From: Alphaproteobacteria bacterium
Lineage (GTDB): Bacteria; Pseudomonadota; Alphaproteobacteria; Puniceispirillales; UBA1172
Direction: 5' to 3'
NCBI GenBank assembly: GCA_016778985.1
Contig: JADHOM010000007.1
Coordinates: 16,394-80,393 of the forward strand
Length of the DNA stretch: 64,000 nucleotides
A program made the translations under genes and the position numbers. Below are positions 34,145 to 42,852 of this stretch, in pieces (position 1 is the stretch's first letter; each line of letters begins with the position of its first letter). The notes under the pieces were generated by a model that was not told the origin of the DNA, did not search any database, and worked only from the letters and a program-made list of their open reading frames with translations.

Positions 34145-35662
34145 ATGGAAGTGCTAGGTCATTTATTTGAAGGAATATTAATAGCGTTAGAGCCGGTGAA
34201 TTTAGGCCTAGCCATCATTGGTGTTATTATTGGTCTGTTTGTTGGCGCCATGCCGGGGCTGGGATCGGTTAATGGTGTTGCTATCTTGCTTCCATTTACG
34301 TTTGTCATTCAGGGGTTTACAGGTGGTGCTACGTCACCAATGATCTTTCTGGCCTCGATCTATTATGGGGCTATGTATGGTGGGGCGATATCATCGATAA
34401 CGCTTGGCATACCGGGGGCGTCAACGGCGGTCGCAACCACATTTGATGGCCGGCCATTAGCGATGAAGGGGCAGGCGCATGTTGCCTTGATGGCGGCGGC
34501 CTTAGCTTCATTTATCGGTGCTACGATTTCAAATATCTTATTTACCGGTTTTGCCCCGCTATTGGCGTCGGTTGCCTTGAACTTCGGTAATCCGGAGATT
34601 TTTGCCCTCATGCTTCTGGCATTTGCTACATTTGCAGGACTTGGTGGTGATGATTTTCCCAAAACAATATTTTCTATCTGTTTCGGGCTGGCACTATCAG
34701 CGGTCGGGTTTGATATTATTTCAGGTGAGCCAAGGCTGATTTTCTTTGATATCCAAGGCTTTTCGCATGGGATTCGCTTCCTTGTTCTGGCTATTGGTAT
34801 TTATGGAATTGGTGAGATGCTGTGGACGATTAACACGTCACGTTATGGCTCATCTATGTCGAATGTTGAGGTTAACTTTGCCAGTATCGTTTATGCCCTC
34901 AAGCAGTTTAAGGGCGCGTGGAAAGGTACATTAATCGGTTCATTTATCGGCTTTTTTGTTGGTATTTTGCCTGCCGCTGGTGCAACCCCTGGATCACTCA
35001 TGGCATACGGCGTGACCAAGATGACTTCAAGAGACCCGAGCAAATATGGCAAAGGTGTTGTTGACGGTGTTGCTGCGCCTGAGGCGGCGAATAACTCTGC
35101 TTCCACAGGGGCTATGTTGCCGATGATGACGCTTGGAATTCCAGGCTCACCAACAACCGCGGTTCTGCTGGCAGGGATGGTTATCTGGGGTCTGCAGCCT
35201 GGGCCATTGCTGTTTACTAATCAGCCTGATTTTGTTTGGCCATTAATTGGCTCATTCTATATCTCAAACTTTGTTGCCGTAGCAGTCAATATTATGTTCA
35301 TCCCAATTTTCCTTTGGATGTTACGGATGCCATTCACTATCCTTGCGCCAACGATTTTTGTTTTGTCGCTAGTTGGGACTTATGCCGCGTATCTGGATAT
35401 GTTTGATGTCTGGCTGATGGTATTAGTCGGCTTTGGTGGCTTCTTTATGCGGATATTGGATTATCCTGTTGCGCCGGCAGTTCTGGCTATTGTTCTTGGC
35501 CCTATTGCGGAGCCAACATTACGTCAAACATTGCTCCAATATGAAACCTTTACAATCTTCTTTACCAGGCCGATAGCAGGGCCAATTACCATTTGTGCTG
35601 TTATTTTGATCTTTTTGCCTGCTATCCAACTGATCTTAAGGAAGATGCGTAGCAAAGCATAA
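34145..35662 (+). CDS. TTT-family large membrane subunit (TctA)
   Basis: A 505-residue, ~12-helix permease of the tripartite tricarboxylate transporter. Conserved TctA motifs include GAMPGLGSVNGVAILLPFTF, YYGAMYGGAISSITLGIPGA and the second-half counterpart GILPAAGATPGSLMAYG, with MLPMMTLGIPGSPTTAVLL. The two glycine/proline-rich loops are the pseudo-symmetric core of the family. ATG at 34145 follows TTTGGGGGAATTTTTTAG. The next gene starts 6-12 bp after its stop, suggesting translational coupling to the P-loop protein. Confidence 0.93.
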   Translation: MEVLGHLFEGILIALEPVNLGLAIIGVIIGLFVGAMPGLGSVNGVAILLPFTFVIQGFTGGATSPMIFLASIYYGAMYGGAISSITLGIPGASTAVATTFDGRPLAMKGQAHVALMAAALASFIGATISNILFTGFAPLLASVALNFGNPEIFALMLLAFATFAGLGGDDFPKTIFSICFGLALSAVGFDIISGEPRLIFFDIQGFSHGIRFLVLAIGIYGIGEMLWTINTSRYGSSMSNVEVNFASIVYALKQFKGAWKGTLIGSFIGFFVGILPAAGATPGSLMAYGVTKMTSRDPSKYGKGVVDGVAAPEAANNSASTGAMLPMMTLGIPGSPTTAVLLAGMVIWGLQPGPLLFTNQPDFVWPLIGSFYISNFVAVAVNIMFIPIFLWMLRMPFTILAPTIFVLSLVGTYAAYLDMFDVWLMVLVGFGGFFMRILDYPVAPAVLAIVLGPIAEPTLRQTLLQYETFTIFFTRPIAGPITICAVILIFLPAIQLILRKMRSKA

Positions 35663-35671
35663 TGCAGGGTG

Positions 35672-37432
35672 ATGATGGTAACCCCACCAACCAATAAGGG
35701 GGCTGATGCCTATCATGCATGGGCGCCGGGGATTACGTCATCAATTCCGCCACATCTCAAGCCATTAATCACGCTGTTTCAACCAGACAACAGCGTGATT
35801 TCTTATGCTGAGGCAAAAGAGGCGGCACAATTATGCGGCTTGCCAGAAACTGATCTGGCGATATTGCATGTCGATAGGCTGATTATTCATGAATTGCTGT
35901 TGCGTGTAACATCCGATCTTTATGTTCCTGATGGCCCTAATTATGCTGATTTGGGAATATCTCTGCGGACAATGGTAGATACCATTTATCAGCGCCATAT
36001 GATCCCCAAGATGGATAGATATCGCGATGCCTTCGCCAAGGTTAAGGTGCAGATACTATCGCAATTAAAAGATATTCTAGCCGAGAGCATGACCTCTCAG
36101 ATCATAACAGATAGACGACTTTTTGGTCTCTTGCCCGGTAAGACAAAGCAAATCAAGCCAGATGATGAAGCCCGTGTTGCTATATGGAAAGATGCGGCTA
36201 CAACAGTGCCTGATAGCACCTGCATTGCGAGTTGCTATTCAGCGCTTATAAGGCTGGGCTTAGCAATGATGGGGCAACAAGGGCGGCTGATTTCTGATCA
36301 AGATATGATGGCAGATTTGGCTAGCCGACTGGTCTTTCATGATTATGGTAGCCGCCAAGTCAGAAAGATGATCTCAGCAGATTTCAGAGAAGCAGCGAGA
36401 GCAGAAGAATATCGCTTCTTGCCACCACAGCAAAAACCTGTGGTAATGAATACGAAAGGCGCATCAGCCGCTGGCAAAAGCACGCTGCGCCCCAAACAGC
36501 GACAATTGGCTAGCAAGATTAAGACAAGTTGGGAGGATTATGCCGTTATATCTCCTGATTATTGGCGCAAGTATTTAATTGATTATGACTCACTTGCTGA
36601 TGATTATAAATATGCAGCTATGTTGACAGGACATGAACTGACCATGATTGATCGTAAATTGGATCAGTATATGGCGGAAAAGGCAGCGGCTGGAACAATG
36701 CCGCATTTGCTCATTGATCGCTTCCGTTTTGATAGTTTTGATACTAATGCAGAAGGCAATTATCAAAGCAATTTGCTGACCCAATTTGGTGATGTAGTGT
36801 ATTTATTTTTTGTCATTACGGCACCGCACCAAACCGTTGAGCGAGCATGGATGAGAGGCTTGTCTACCCAGAGATATAAGGCTGTTGATGATCTGCTCTA
36901 CCATAATATTGAGGCTTTTACAGGTATTCCTGATCTGTTTTTTTCATGGTCGCAAGTCCCCAATAAAATAATTCATTTTGAGTTTCTTGATAATGATCAG
37001 CCGCTAGGTGAGCCGCCACGCACCATAGCCTTTGGGACAAACAAATCCATGATCATTCTTGATCCTGACGCGCTTTGTAATATTGATCGTTATCGGCATG
37101 TCAATGTTGATGCTAAGACATCTGAAGATGTATTAATGCCATTGGCGACACCGCCATATCAATTTATCCAATCTTGCATTACGTCTTTGGATCAAGTCAC
37201 TTTTGCTGATTTTCATACAGCCGATGTTTATGGTCAGATTGAACAAGGGCAATGGCAATATTTCAATCCACGGCTTTGCCCCAAAAATGAAACCTTAACC
37301 GATATTCTTGTCAGTCTAGGCTGCGGTGATCAGGCTATCAATGCGCAAGCGTCAGATGCGGGCTCACCCCCTGTTCTCGATGCTATGGCAGAACATAATC
37401 ACACGGTTGGCCTATGGGCTGAGGGCATTTGA
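35672..37432 (+). CDS. Uncharacterised P-loop protein, zeta-toxin-like kinase fold
   Basis: I do not recognise a named family. The ~586-residue soluble protein has a Walker A motif GASAAGKST (about residues 263-271) in the middle, followed by SPDYWRKYLIDYDSLADDYK and an acidic LIDRFRFDSFD, an arrangement like zeta-toxin or other small-molecule kinases. The N-terminal 250 residues are helical and unassigned; the C-terminal ~100 residues are also unassigned. No antitoxin gene adjoins. Possible starts are GTG 35669, ATG 35672 and ATG 35675, all within GCAGGGTGATGATGG. Tight spacing after tctA suggests co-expression with the transporter. Kinase activity and substrate are inferences. Confidence 0.7.
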   Translation: MMVTPPTNKGADAYHAWAPGITSSIPPHLKPLITLFQPDNSVISYAEAKEAAQLCGLPETDLAILHVDRLIIHELLLRVTSDLYVPDGPNYADLGISLRTMVDTIYQRHMIPKMDRYRDAFAKVKVQILSQLKDILAESMTSQIITDRRLFGLLPGKTKQIKPDDEARVAIWKDAATTVPDSTCIASCYSALIRLGLAMMGQQGRLISDQDMMADLASRLVFHDYGSRQVRKMISADFREAARAEEYRFLPPQQKPVVMNTKGASAAGKSTLRPKQRQLASKIKTSWEDYAVISPDYWRKYLIDYDSLADDYKYAAMLTGHELTMIDRKLDQYMAEKAAAGTMPHLLIDRFRFDSFDTNAEGNYQSNLLTQFGDVVYLFFVITAPHQTVERAWMRGLSTQRYKAVDDLLYHNIEAFTGIPDLFFSWSQVPNKIIHFEFLDNDQPLGEPPRTIAFGTNKSMIILDPDALCNIDRYRHVNVDAKTSEDVLMPLATPPYQFIQSCITSLDQVTFADFHTADVYGQIEQGQWQYFNPRLCPKNETLTDILVSLGCGDQAINAQASDAGSPPVLDAMAEHNHTVGLWAEGI

Positions 37433-37476
37433 TTAGCCCTTTACCACAAACCTGAATTAAGACATGATGTGTAGCT

Positions 37477-39831
37477 ATGGATGATTTAGATAATAAAGAT
37501 GATTTGCCGCGTCGCTTGTTCACATCAAGCCATTGGGGCAGTTACTCCGTATCGGTTGAAAATGACCGCGTGACAGGGCTTGAGCCACTGGAGACGGATA
37601 ACGACCCGTCACCCATTGGCGCCGGTATTATTGATGTCCTTGATCACCCGACACGCGTCACCGCGCCGATGATAAGAAAAAGCTGGTTAGAAGCTAAGTC
37701 AAACGGTTCTAGTGGCATTAAACCTGAATTACGCGGTCGCGATAGCTTTGTTGAGGTGAGCTGGGATGAAGCGGAAAAATTAGTCGCGGGTGAGTTATCG
37801 CGTGTTATCCAAGATCATGGCAATGAGGCTATTTTTGCGGGCTCATACGGATGGGCAAGCGCTGGCCGTTTCCACCATGCCCAAAGCCAAATACATAGAT
37901 TTCTGAATTGTGTTGGCGGCTATACTAAATCGGTAAATACATACAGTTTTGCCGCCGCAGAAGTTATTGTTCCCCATGTGATAGGGCATTTTCGCAACTA
38001 TATTTATGAGCAAACGAGCTGGCAATCTGTCGTTGAGAATACAGAGCTGTTTGTCGCTTTTGGCGGGCTTCCTGCTAAAAATGGGCAAATCGGCCAAGGC
38101 GGATTGGGTAATCATATTCAGCGCCCAGCGATGGAGCAGGCGGCAAAGCATGGCGTCTCGTTTGTGAATATCTCACCCTTGCGGCAAGATGTGATTGATC
38201 AGCTCGATGCCGAATGGATGCCGATCCGTCCTAATACAGATACGGCACTGATGCTGGCGCTTTGTCATACCCTGATTACCGAAGAATGTTATGATCAGGC
38301 CTTTATCAATAAATATACCGTTGGCTTTAGTGCATTTGCCGAATATATTTTGGGAAACCGTGATGGTATTGCTAAAACCGCAAGCTGGGCGTCAAAAATC
38401 ACCGGCATTGCGGCTGATGATATTTCTGCGTTAGCGCGGCGGATGACAAGCCAGCGCACTATGATTAGCTTAAGCTGGTCACTTACCCGTCAGCAATATG
38501 GGGAAGAGCCCTATTGGGCAGGCATTGTTCTGGCAGCGCTTATTGGTCAAATAGGCTTGCCGGGTGGCGGTTTTGGCATGGGGTACTCGGCTGTTAACAC
38601 CATTGGTCATAATATCAGCAATCTCAATTTTGCGGCATTACCGCAAGGCCAGAATGCGGTAGAAAGCTTTATTCCGGTTGCTAGAATTAGTGATATGCTG
38701 CTCTATCCGGGTCGGTCTTTTCGCTATGATGGCGGCACCTATACCTATCCTGATATTCGTCTTATGTATTGGGCAGGCGGCAATCCTTTTCATCATCATC
38801 AAGATTTAACCCGTATGGTCAAGGCGTGGCAGAAACCCGATACTATTGTCGTTCATGAGTGGTGCTGGAATGCTAATGCAAAACATGCCGATATTGTATT
38901 ACCGTGTACGACAACGCTAGAACGCCAAGATATCGCTATGACGCCGCGTGATAATCATGTGGTTTCTATGGATCAAGCGATTCCGCCTGTTGGGCAGGCA
39001 CGTGATGATTATGATATCTTAACCGGAATAGCTAGAAATATGGGGTGCGGTGATGCCTTCACCGAAGGCCGTGATGCTGAGGAATGGCAACGCTGGCTCT
39101 ATGATTTATCGCGCCAATCGCTATCACAATTTGGTAAAGAGATGCCTGATTATGCGGCATTCCGCAAAAAAGGGTTTTTTACCTTGCCCGAAGACGAGCA
39201 GCCGATGATTTTGCTCAAAGATTTTCGTGATAATCCAGAACAACACCCTCTCCAAACTCCATCTGGCAAAATTGAATTAGCGTCTGAACGGATTGAGAGT
39301 TTTGGTTTGGATGACTTTCCGGGGATACCATATTGGCAAGAACCTGATGAATGGTTGGGTGTTGCTGATTTGGGGCGGCAACTTCACATGATCAATAATC
39401 AGCCTCATACAAAACTGCATTCTCAACTGGATCATGGCAAGGTTAGCCGCGCCGAACGCATTGATGGGCATGAGCCTGTCATTATCAATCCAGCTGATGC
39501 GGCGAGGCATGGCATTGGTGATCGCGACTTGGTGCTTATATCAAATGTTCGCGGTGCGATGGTGTGCGGGGCTATTCTTAGCAAAGATATTATGGCAGGC
39601 GTTATTCTGGTCAGCACGGGCGCATGGTTTGATCCTGATCATGATGGCACGCTTTCATGCAAGCATGGCAACCCGAATGTGTTGACGCCCGATATTGGCA
39701 CTTCTTCCTTGGCGCAAGGGCCGGCGGCACATAGCTGTCTGGTAACAATCGACCGATGGCATGGTGGTGATATTGATATCACTGCGCATCAGCCTCCAAA
39801 AATCGAAACTGAGACAAAAAATAGCAGCTAG
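37477..39831 (+). CDS. Molybdopterin oxidoreductase, biotin/TMAO sulfoxide reductase type
   Basis: A 784-residue Mo-bisMGD enzyme of the DMSO-reductase family. There is no N-terminal Fe-S cysteine motif and no Tat or Sec signal, so it is likely cytoplasmic, like BisC. The molybdenum ligand is Ser157 in TYSFAAAEV, with the preceding YGWASAGRFHHAQ typical of BisC/TorA/DorA. MGD-binding segments include YWAGGNPFHHHQD and NNQPHTKLHSQLDHG, where TorA-like proteins have similar sequence. It probably reduces an S- or N-oxide such as methionine or biotin sulfoxide. No membrane anchor or cytochrome gene adjoins. It starts 44 bp after the P-loop gene. Confidence 0.88.
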   Translation: MDDLDNKDDLPRRLFTSSHWGSYSVSVENDRVTGLEPLETDNDPSPIGAGIIDVLDHPTRVTAPMIRKSWLEAKSNGSSGIKPELRGRDSFVEVSWDEAEKLVAGELSRVIQDHGNEAIFAGSYGWASAGRFHHAQSQIHRFLNCVGGYTKSVNTYSFAAAEVIVPHVIGHFRNYIYEQTSWQSVVENTELFVAFGGLPAKNGQIGQGGLGNHIQRPAMEQAAKHGVSFVNISPLRQDVIDQLDAEWMPIRPNTDTALMLALCHTLITEECYDQAFINKYTVGFSAFAEYILGNRDGIAKTASWASKITGIAADDISALARRMTSQRTMISLSWSLTRQQYGEEPYWAGIVLAALIGQIGLPGGGFGMGYSAVNTIGHNISNLNFAALPQGQNAVESFIPVARISDMLLYPGRSFRYDGGTYTYPDIRLMYWAGGNPFHHHQDLTRMVKAWQKPDTIVVHEWCWNANAKHADIVLPCTTTLERQDIAMTPRDNHVVSMDQAIPPVGQARDDYDILTGIARNMGCGDAFTEGRDAEEWQRWLYDLSRQSLSQFGKEMPDYAAFRKKGFFTLPEDEQPMILLKDFRDNPEQHPLQTPSGKIELASERIESFGLDDFPGIPYWQEPDEWLGVADLGRQLHMINNQPHTKLHSQLDHGKVSRAERIDGHEPVIINPADAARHGIGDRDLVLISNVRGAMVCGAILSKDIMAGVILVSTGAWFDPDHDGTLSCKHGNPNVLTPDIGTSSLAQGPAAHSCLVTIDRWHGGDIDITAHQPPKIETETKNSS

Positions 39832-39919
39832 ACGGCTTGCTTAATATGTCGGAATTACTTACCTATATGATATGTCTGCTAAACTATTTAGCCATTTGAC
39901 AACATAGGAGGCAAAACCA

Positions 39920-40348
39920 ATGTCTGGACCACGTTACGCATTTATTAAAGCCAATTGGCATAGTGATATTGTTGATCAGGCGTTAGTCGGATTTCAGCAG
40001 GAAATACCAGCTGACCAGATTGATGTTTATGATGTTCCAGGCGCGCTAGAAATTCCTCTGGTTGCTAAAAAATTGGCTGCGAGCGGTAAATATGCTGCAA
40101 TTGCTGGATGCGCCTTTGTAGTTAATGGTGGGATTTATCGCCATGATTTTGTGTCCGCAACGGTTGTTGATGGCTTAATCCGCGCCTCGCTAGATACAAA
40201 TGTGCCAGTGTTATCGATTGTCTTAACGCCGCATAATTTCCAAGAAAACCCTGAAATGATTGAGTTTTTCACCAAGCATTTTGTGAAAAAAGGTGTTGAA
40301 GCGGCGCATGCTGCGATCAAGATCACGGCGCTTGACGCAACACTTTAA
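39920..40348 (+). CDS. ribH: 6,7-dimethyl-8-ribityllumazine synthase, RibH2 type
   Basis: Riboflavin pathway enzyme that condenses 5-amino-6-ribitylaminouracil with dihydroxybutanone phosphate; 142 residues. Motifs are [12 protein letters not shown] at the N-terminus, [27 protein letters not shown] with the catalytic His, and LTPHNFQ...[14 protein letters not shown]. The GGIYRHDF and TPHNFQ forms point to the type II (RibH2, decameric) group known in Brucella and Mesorhizobium. A strong AGGAGGCAAAACC precedes the ATG. No other rib genes or FMN riboswitch are nearby. Confidence 0.92.
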   Translation: MSGPRYAFIKANWHSDIVDQALVGFQQEIPADQIDVYDVPGALEIPLVAKKLAASGKYAAIAGCAFVVNGGIYRHDFVSATVVDGLIRASLDTNVPVLSIVLTPHNFQENPEMIEFFTKHFVKKGVEAAHAAIKITALDATL

Positions 40349-40368
40349 TGGGTCGCCGTGCTGGCTTT

Positions 40369-41232
40369 TTATCTGAGTAATTTGATCAGCGCCGATGTGT
40401 CATTGCGGCCAAAACCGCGATCAGATAGTTGCGCATAATACTGCGCGACTAATGCGGTTACAGGCAGAGATGAGCCATTTTTCTTGGCTTCTGACATGCA
40501 CATGCCCAAATCCTTGATCATCCAATCCAGCGCAAAGCCAAACTCAAACTCATCAGCCGCCATTGTGGAACCGCGATTAACCATTTGCCATGATTGTGCC
40601 GCCCCGCCGGAGATGACGTCAAGCACCTTATCCATATCCAGATCGGCGCGTTGACCAAAATTAATAGCCTCTGATAAACCCTGAACCAATCCGGCAATGC
40701 AAATCTGATTGACCATTTTGGTTAACTGGCCCGCCCCTGATGCGCCTATTAGAATAACCTTTGCCGCATAACAGGAAATGATGGGCATGGCTTTATCAAA
40801 TATATCAGCCTCACCCCCACACATGACGGTTAATTTGCCATTTTCAGCACCTGCCTGACCACCCGAAACAGGCGCATCAATCATATGCAGCCCAAGCTCT
40901 CTCGCCGCCCCATCGAGGGTTCTTGCGGCATCTGCTGAGGCGGTTGTATTATCAACAAAAATACTGCCAGCCTTCATGCCAGAAAAGGCACCATCAGTCC
41001 CAGTCGTTACCGCATAAAGGTCTTGGTCAGCACCCACACAGCAAAAGACAATATCAGCATCATGCGCCGCTCCCGCTGGAGTTGCCGCCATCTTGCCGCC
41101 ATGTTCTTTCACCCATGCTTCGGCTTTTGTTGATGTTCGGTTATAGACCGTTACTTCATGGCCACCTTTTTTCAAATGTCCAGCCATAGGGTAACCCATT
41201 ACGCCAAGCCCCAGAAAAGCCAGTTTTGCCAT
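40369..41232 (-). CDS. NAD(P)-dependent beta-hydroxyacid dehydrogenase (GarR/MmsB family)
   Basis: A 287-residue 3-hydroxyisobutyrate/tartronate-semialdehyde reductase-type protein. The N-terminal Rossmann fold has FLGLGVMGYPMAGHL and YNRTSTKAE, suggesting NADP(H) preference; the substrate motif is DAPVSGGQAGAENGKL, and the catalytic lysine lies in GQLTKMVNQICIAG. Substrate candidates are tartronate semialdehyde, 3-hydroxyisobutyrate or glyoxylate; glyoxylate-linked function would fit the C2 theme but is not proven. AGGAGAATATATC precedes the start. It converges with ribH over a 20-bp gap. Confidence 0.88.
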   Translation of the reverse strand: MAKLAFLGLGVMGYPMAGHLKKGGHEVTVYNRTSTKAEAWVKEHGGKMAATPAGAAHDADIVFCCVGADQDLYAVTTGTDGAFSGMKAGSIFVDNTTASADAARTLDGAARELGLHMIDAPVSGGQAGAENGKLTVMCGGEADIFDKAMPIISCYAAKVILIGASGAGQLTKMVNQICIAGLVQGLSEAINFGQRADLDMDKVLDVISGGAAQSWQMVNRGSTMAADEFEFGFALDWMIKDLGMCMSEAKKNGSSLPVTALVAQYYAQLSDRGFGRNDTSALIKLLR

Positions 41233-41370
41233 GATATATTCTCCTCGTTTTGAATAATGATGTTTAGCATTTCTATCCTAGCGCGGTCAGACAAAAGGCG
41301 CAATCTGATGCTGGACAGTCATATCAATTAGTGCCATGTTTGGTATCAATTTAAATACGGAGATATCTTT

Positions 41371-42012
41371 ATGATCCTTAGAACTTCTGCACCGTCGCCT
41401 TTTGGGCGGATGGTCAAGATAGCGGCTGATGTGCTTGGCATGACAGCTGATATGTCAATTGTCTCTGCTGATACCAATGATCCGAATGATGATTTGCGGC
41501 AACAGAATCCGCTAGGTAAAATCCCAATCTTGCTGGTTGGTGATGATATTCTTTATGACACGCGTGTTATTTTTGATTATTTTGATCAGCTATATGTGGA
41601 ACAGCATGACAAGAGTATCCTTTTCCCCGGATCAGCAATGGATATTATCCGTGAAAAAACCCGCTTAGCGCGGGTGATCGGGATGTTGGATGCCGGTATT
41701 TTGATTGTCTATGAAAGCCGCTTCCGTCTTGAAAATATGCGTGTTGACAGTTTTGTTGACTACCAGCTTGCAAAAATCACACGCAGTTTTGCCGACATTA
41801 AAGCAGAAAATCCGCTTTACAAAAATGCCTCTACGCCGACAGCGTCTGATATTGCGCTGGCTTGCGCGCTTGATCATTATGATTATCGTAAGCAACTTGA
41901 CTGGCGTGATCATTGCCCGTCATTGGCGTCTTGGATGATAGATTTCTCGAACGCAGTAACAAGTTATAAATTGACTTTGCCAGATGATATTGATCCCGCT
42001 GAATGGCGATAA
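41371..42012 (+). CDS. Glutathione S-transferase family protein
   Basis: A 213-residue cytosolic GST. The N-terminal thioredoxin-like domain begins LRTSAPSPFGRMVKIAADVL, with the cis-proline/GSH loop NPLGKIPILL and YDTRVIFDYFDQ; a helical C-terminal domain follows (ASDIALACALDHYDYR). Ser residues in the SAPSPFG turn could activate glutathione. The substrate is unknown. CGGAGATATCTTT precedes the ATG. It is followed by a good terminator and is likely monocistronic. Confidence 0.9.
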   Translation: MILRTSAPSPFGRMVKIAADVLGMTADMSIVSADTNDPNDDLRQQNPLGKIPILLVGDDILYDTRVIFDYFDQLYVEQHDKSILFPGSAMDIIREKTRLARVIGMLDAGILIVYESRFRLENMRVDSFVDYQLAKITRSFADIKAENPLYKNASTPTASDIALACALDHYDYRKQLDWRDHCPSLASWMIDFSNAVTSYKLTLPDDIDPAEWR

Positions 42013-42081
42013 ATTTATGTTTTAAACAGGATTAATTAGTAATATTCTATCGAATATTAATTTACTTAATCCTTATAATCC

Positions 42082-42116
42082 TAGCACGGTGAGAAATTGC
42101 CGTGCTATTTTTTTTA
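42082..42116 (+). terminator. Rho-independent terminator after the GST gene
   Basis: TAGCACGG (42082-42089) and CCGTGCTA (42100-42107) form an 8-bp stem with a 10-base loop, followed directly by eight T residues. Confidence 0.92.
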
Positions 42117-42281
42117 TTTAGTTACATGCGGAAATGCCTTGATGCTATTATATTAAATAAACCTATTCATTTGTATTAGTAGTTGCTTATATAAATGATC
42201 ACCTTTTTTAATTTGGTTAATATATAATTAATCAATAATTGTCCAAATTTGCTTTTTTGTTAGGCAACTGTGAGGACAATT
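42117..42281. promoter_or_regulatory. AT-rich upstream region of the CesT-like gene
   Basis: Strikingly AT-rich, with runs such as ATATATAATTAATCAATAATTG and no open frame. It presumably carries the promoter of the gene at 42282. No inverted repeat of note was found. Confidence 0.35.
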
Positions 42282-42743
42282 ATGTCGGTAAATTCGCTAT
42301 TATTATCCCTTGATGAAATGGGAGACCACGATCTTGGTAAAATTTCTCATTCTGAAGATGGCCATTGGGTATTAGGAGATGACAGTCATTTTCCAATACA
42401 GATTGATCCATTATTAAATATTGATGAAATCCTTATCTATGGGACGTTTGTGAAAACTTCAGGCGAGCCGATTTATACGCCTATTCTGACCTCTATGATG
42501 CTTGAAAATATGGTCGGGACAACACTTGATGGATATGGAATATGCCCTGGGCCGGTGACATTTTCCATTTACTCGAAAATATCTATTTTTGCCATGACGC
42601 CAGAGCAGATGATTGAACTGATCGCCGGTATGCGTCAGTTAATTGATTTTATTCGCATTTCAACGGCGGTATCAGGTGACTATGCAGACCTGCCAGACCG
42701 CCATGAAAATGATGCTTTATTGCCGCCCGGAATGGTGCATTAA
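42282..42743 (+). CDS. Hypothetical protein with type III chaperone (CesT/SycE)-like fold
   Basis: A 153-residue acidic protein. The alternation of a leading helix (NSLLLSLDEMG), four or five strands (GHWVLGDDSHFPIQIDPL, EILIYGTFV), a helix with ML-E-N (MMLENMVGTT), two more strands (ICPGPVTFSIYSKISIF) and a closing helix (TPEQMIELIAGMRQLIDFIR) matches the CesT/SycE chaperone topology. This assignment is by fold pattern only. No type III secretion genes are in the window. ATG at 42282 follows GTGAGGACAATT. It is flanked by an AT-rich region and gor, and has no clear partner gene. Confidence 0.6.
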   Translation: MSVNSLLLSLDEMGDHDLGKISHSEDGHWVLGDDSHFPIQIDPLLNIDEILIYGTFVKTSGEPIYTPILTSMMLENMVGTTLDGYGICPGPVTFSIYSKISIFAMTPEQMIELIAGMRQLIDFIRISTAVSGDYADLPDRHENDALLPPGMVH

Positions 42744-42852
42744 TAGTGCATTAACAGTTGTCTTGTTAACGTGCCATAGATTGCGAAGCATCTGATTTTA
42801 TATTGGATTTTTATGAGCTAGCCGCGTATCACTAAAGCTGAGGAGATATAAG

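Noticed and set aside
35672..37432. Toxin-antitoxin system (zeta toxin)
   Set aside because: Far longer than zeta toxins, no antitoxin gene, and close spacing to a transporter operon.
40348..40369. Terminator between ribH and the dehydrogenase gene
   Set aside because: The 20-bp gap has no stable stem with a T-run.
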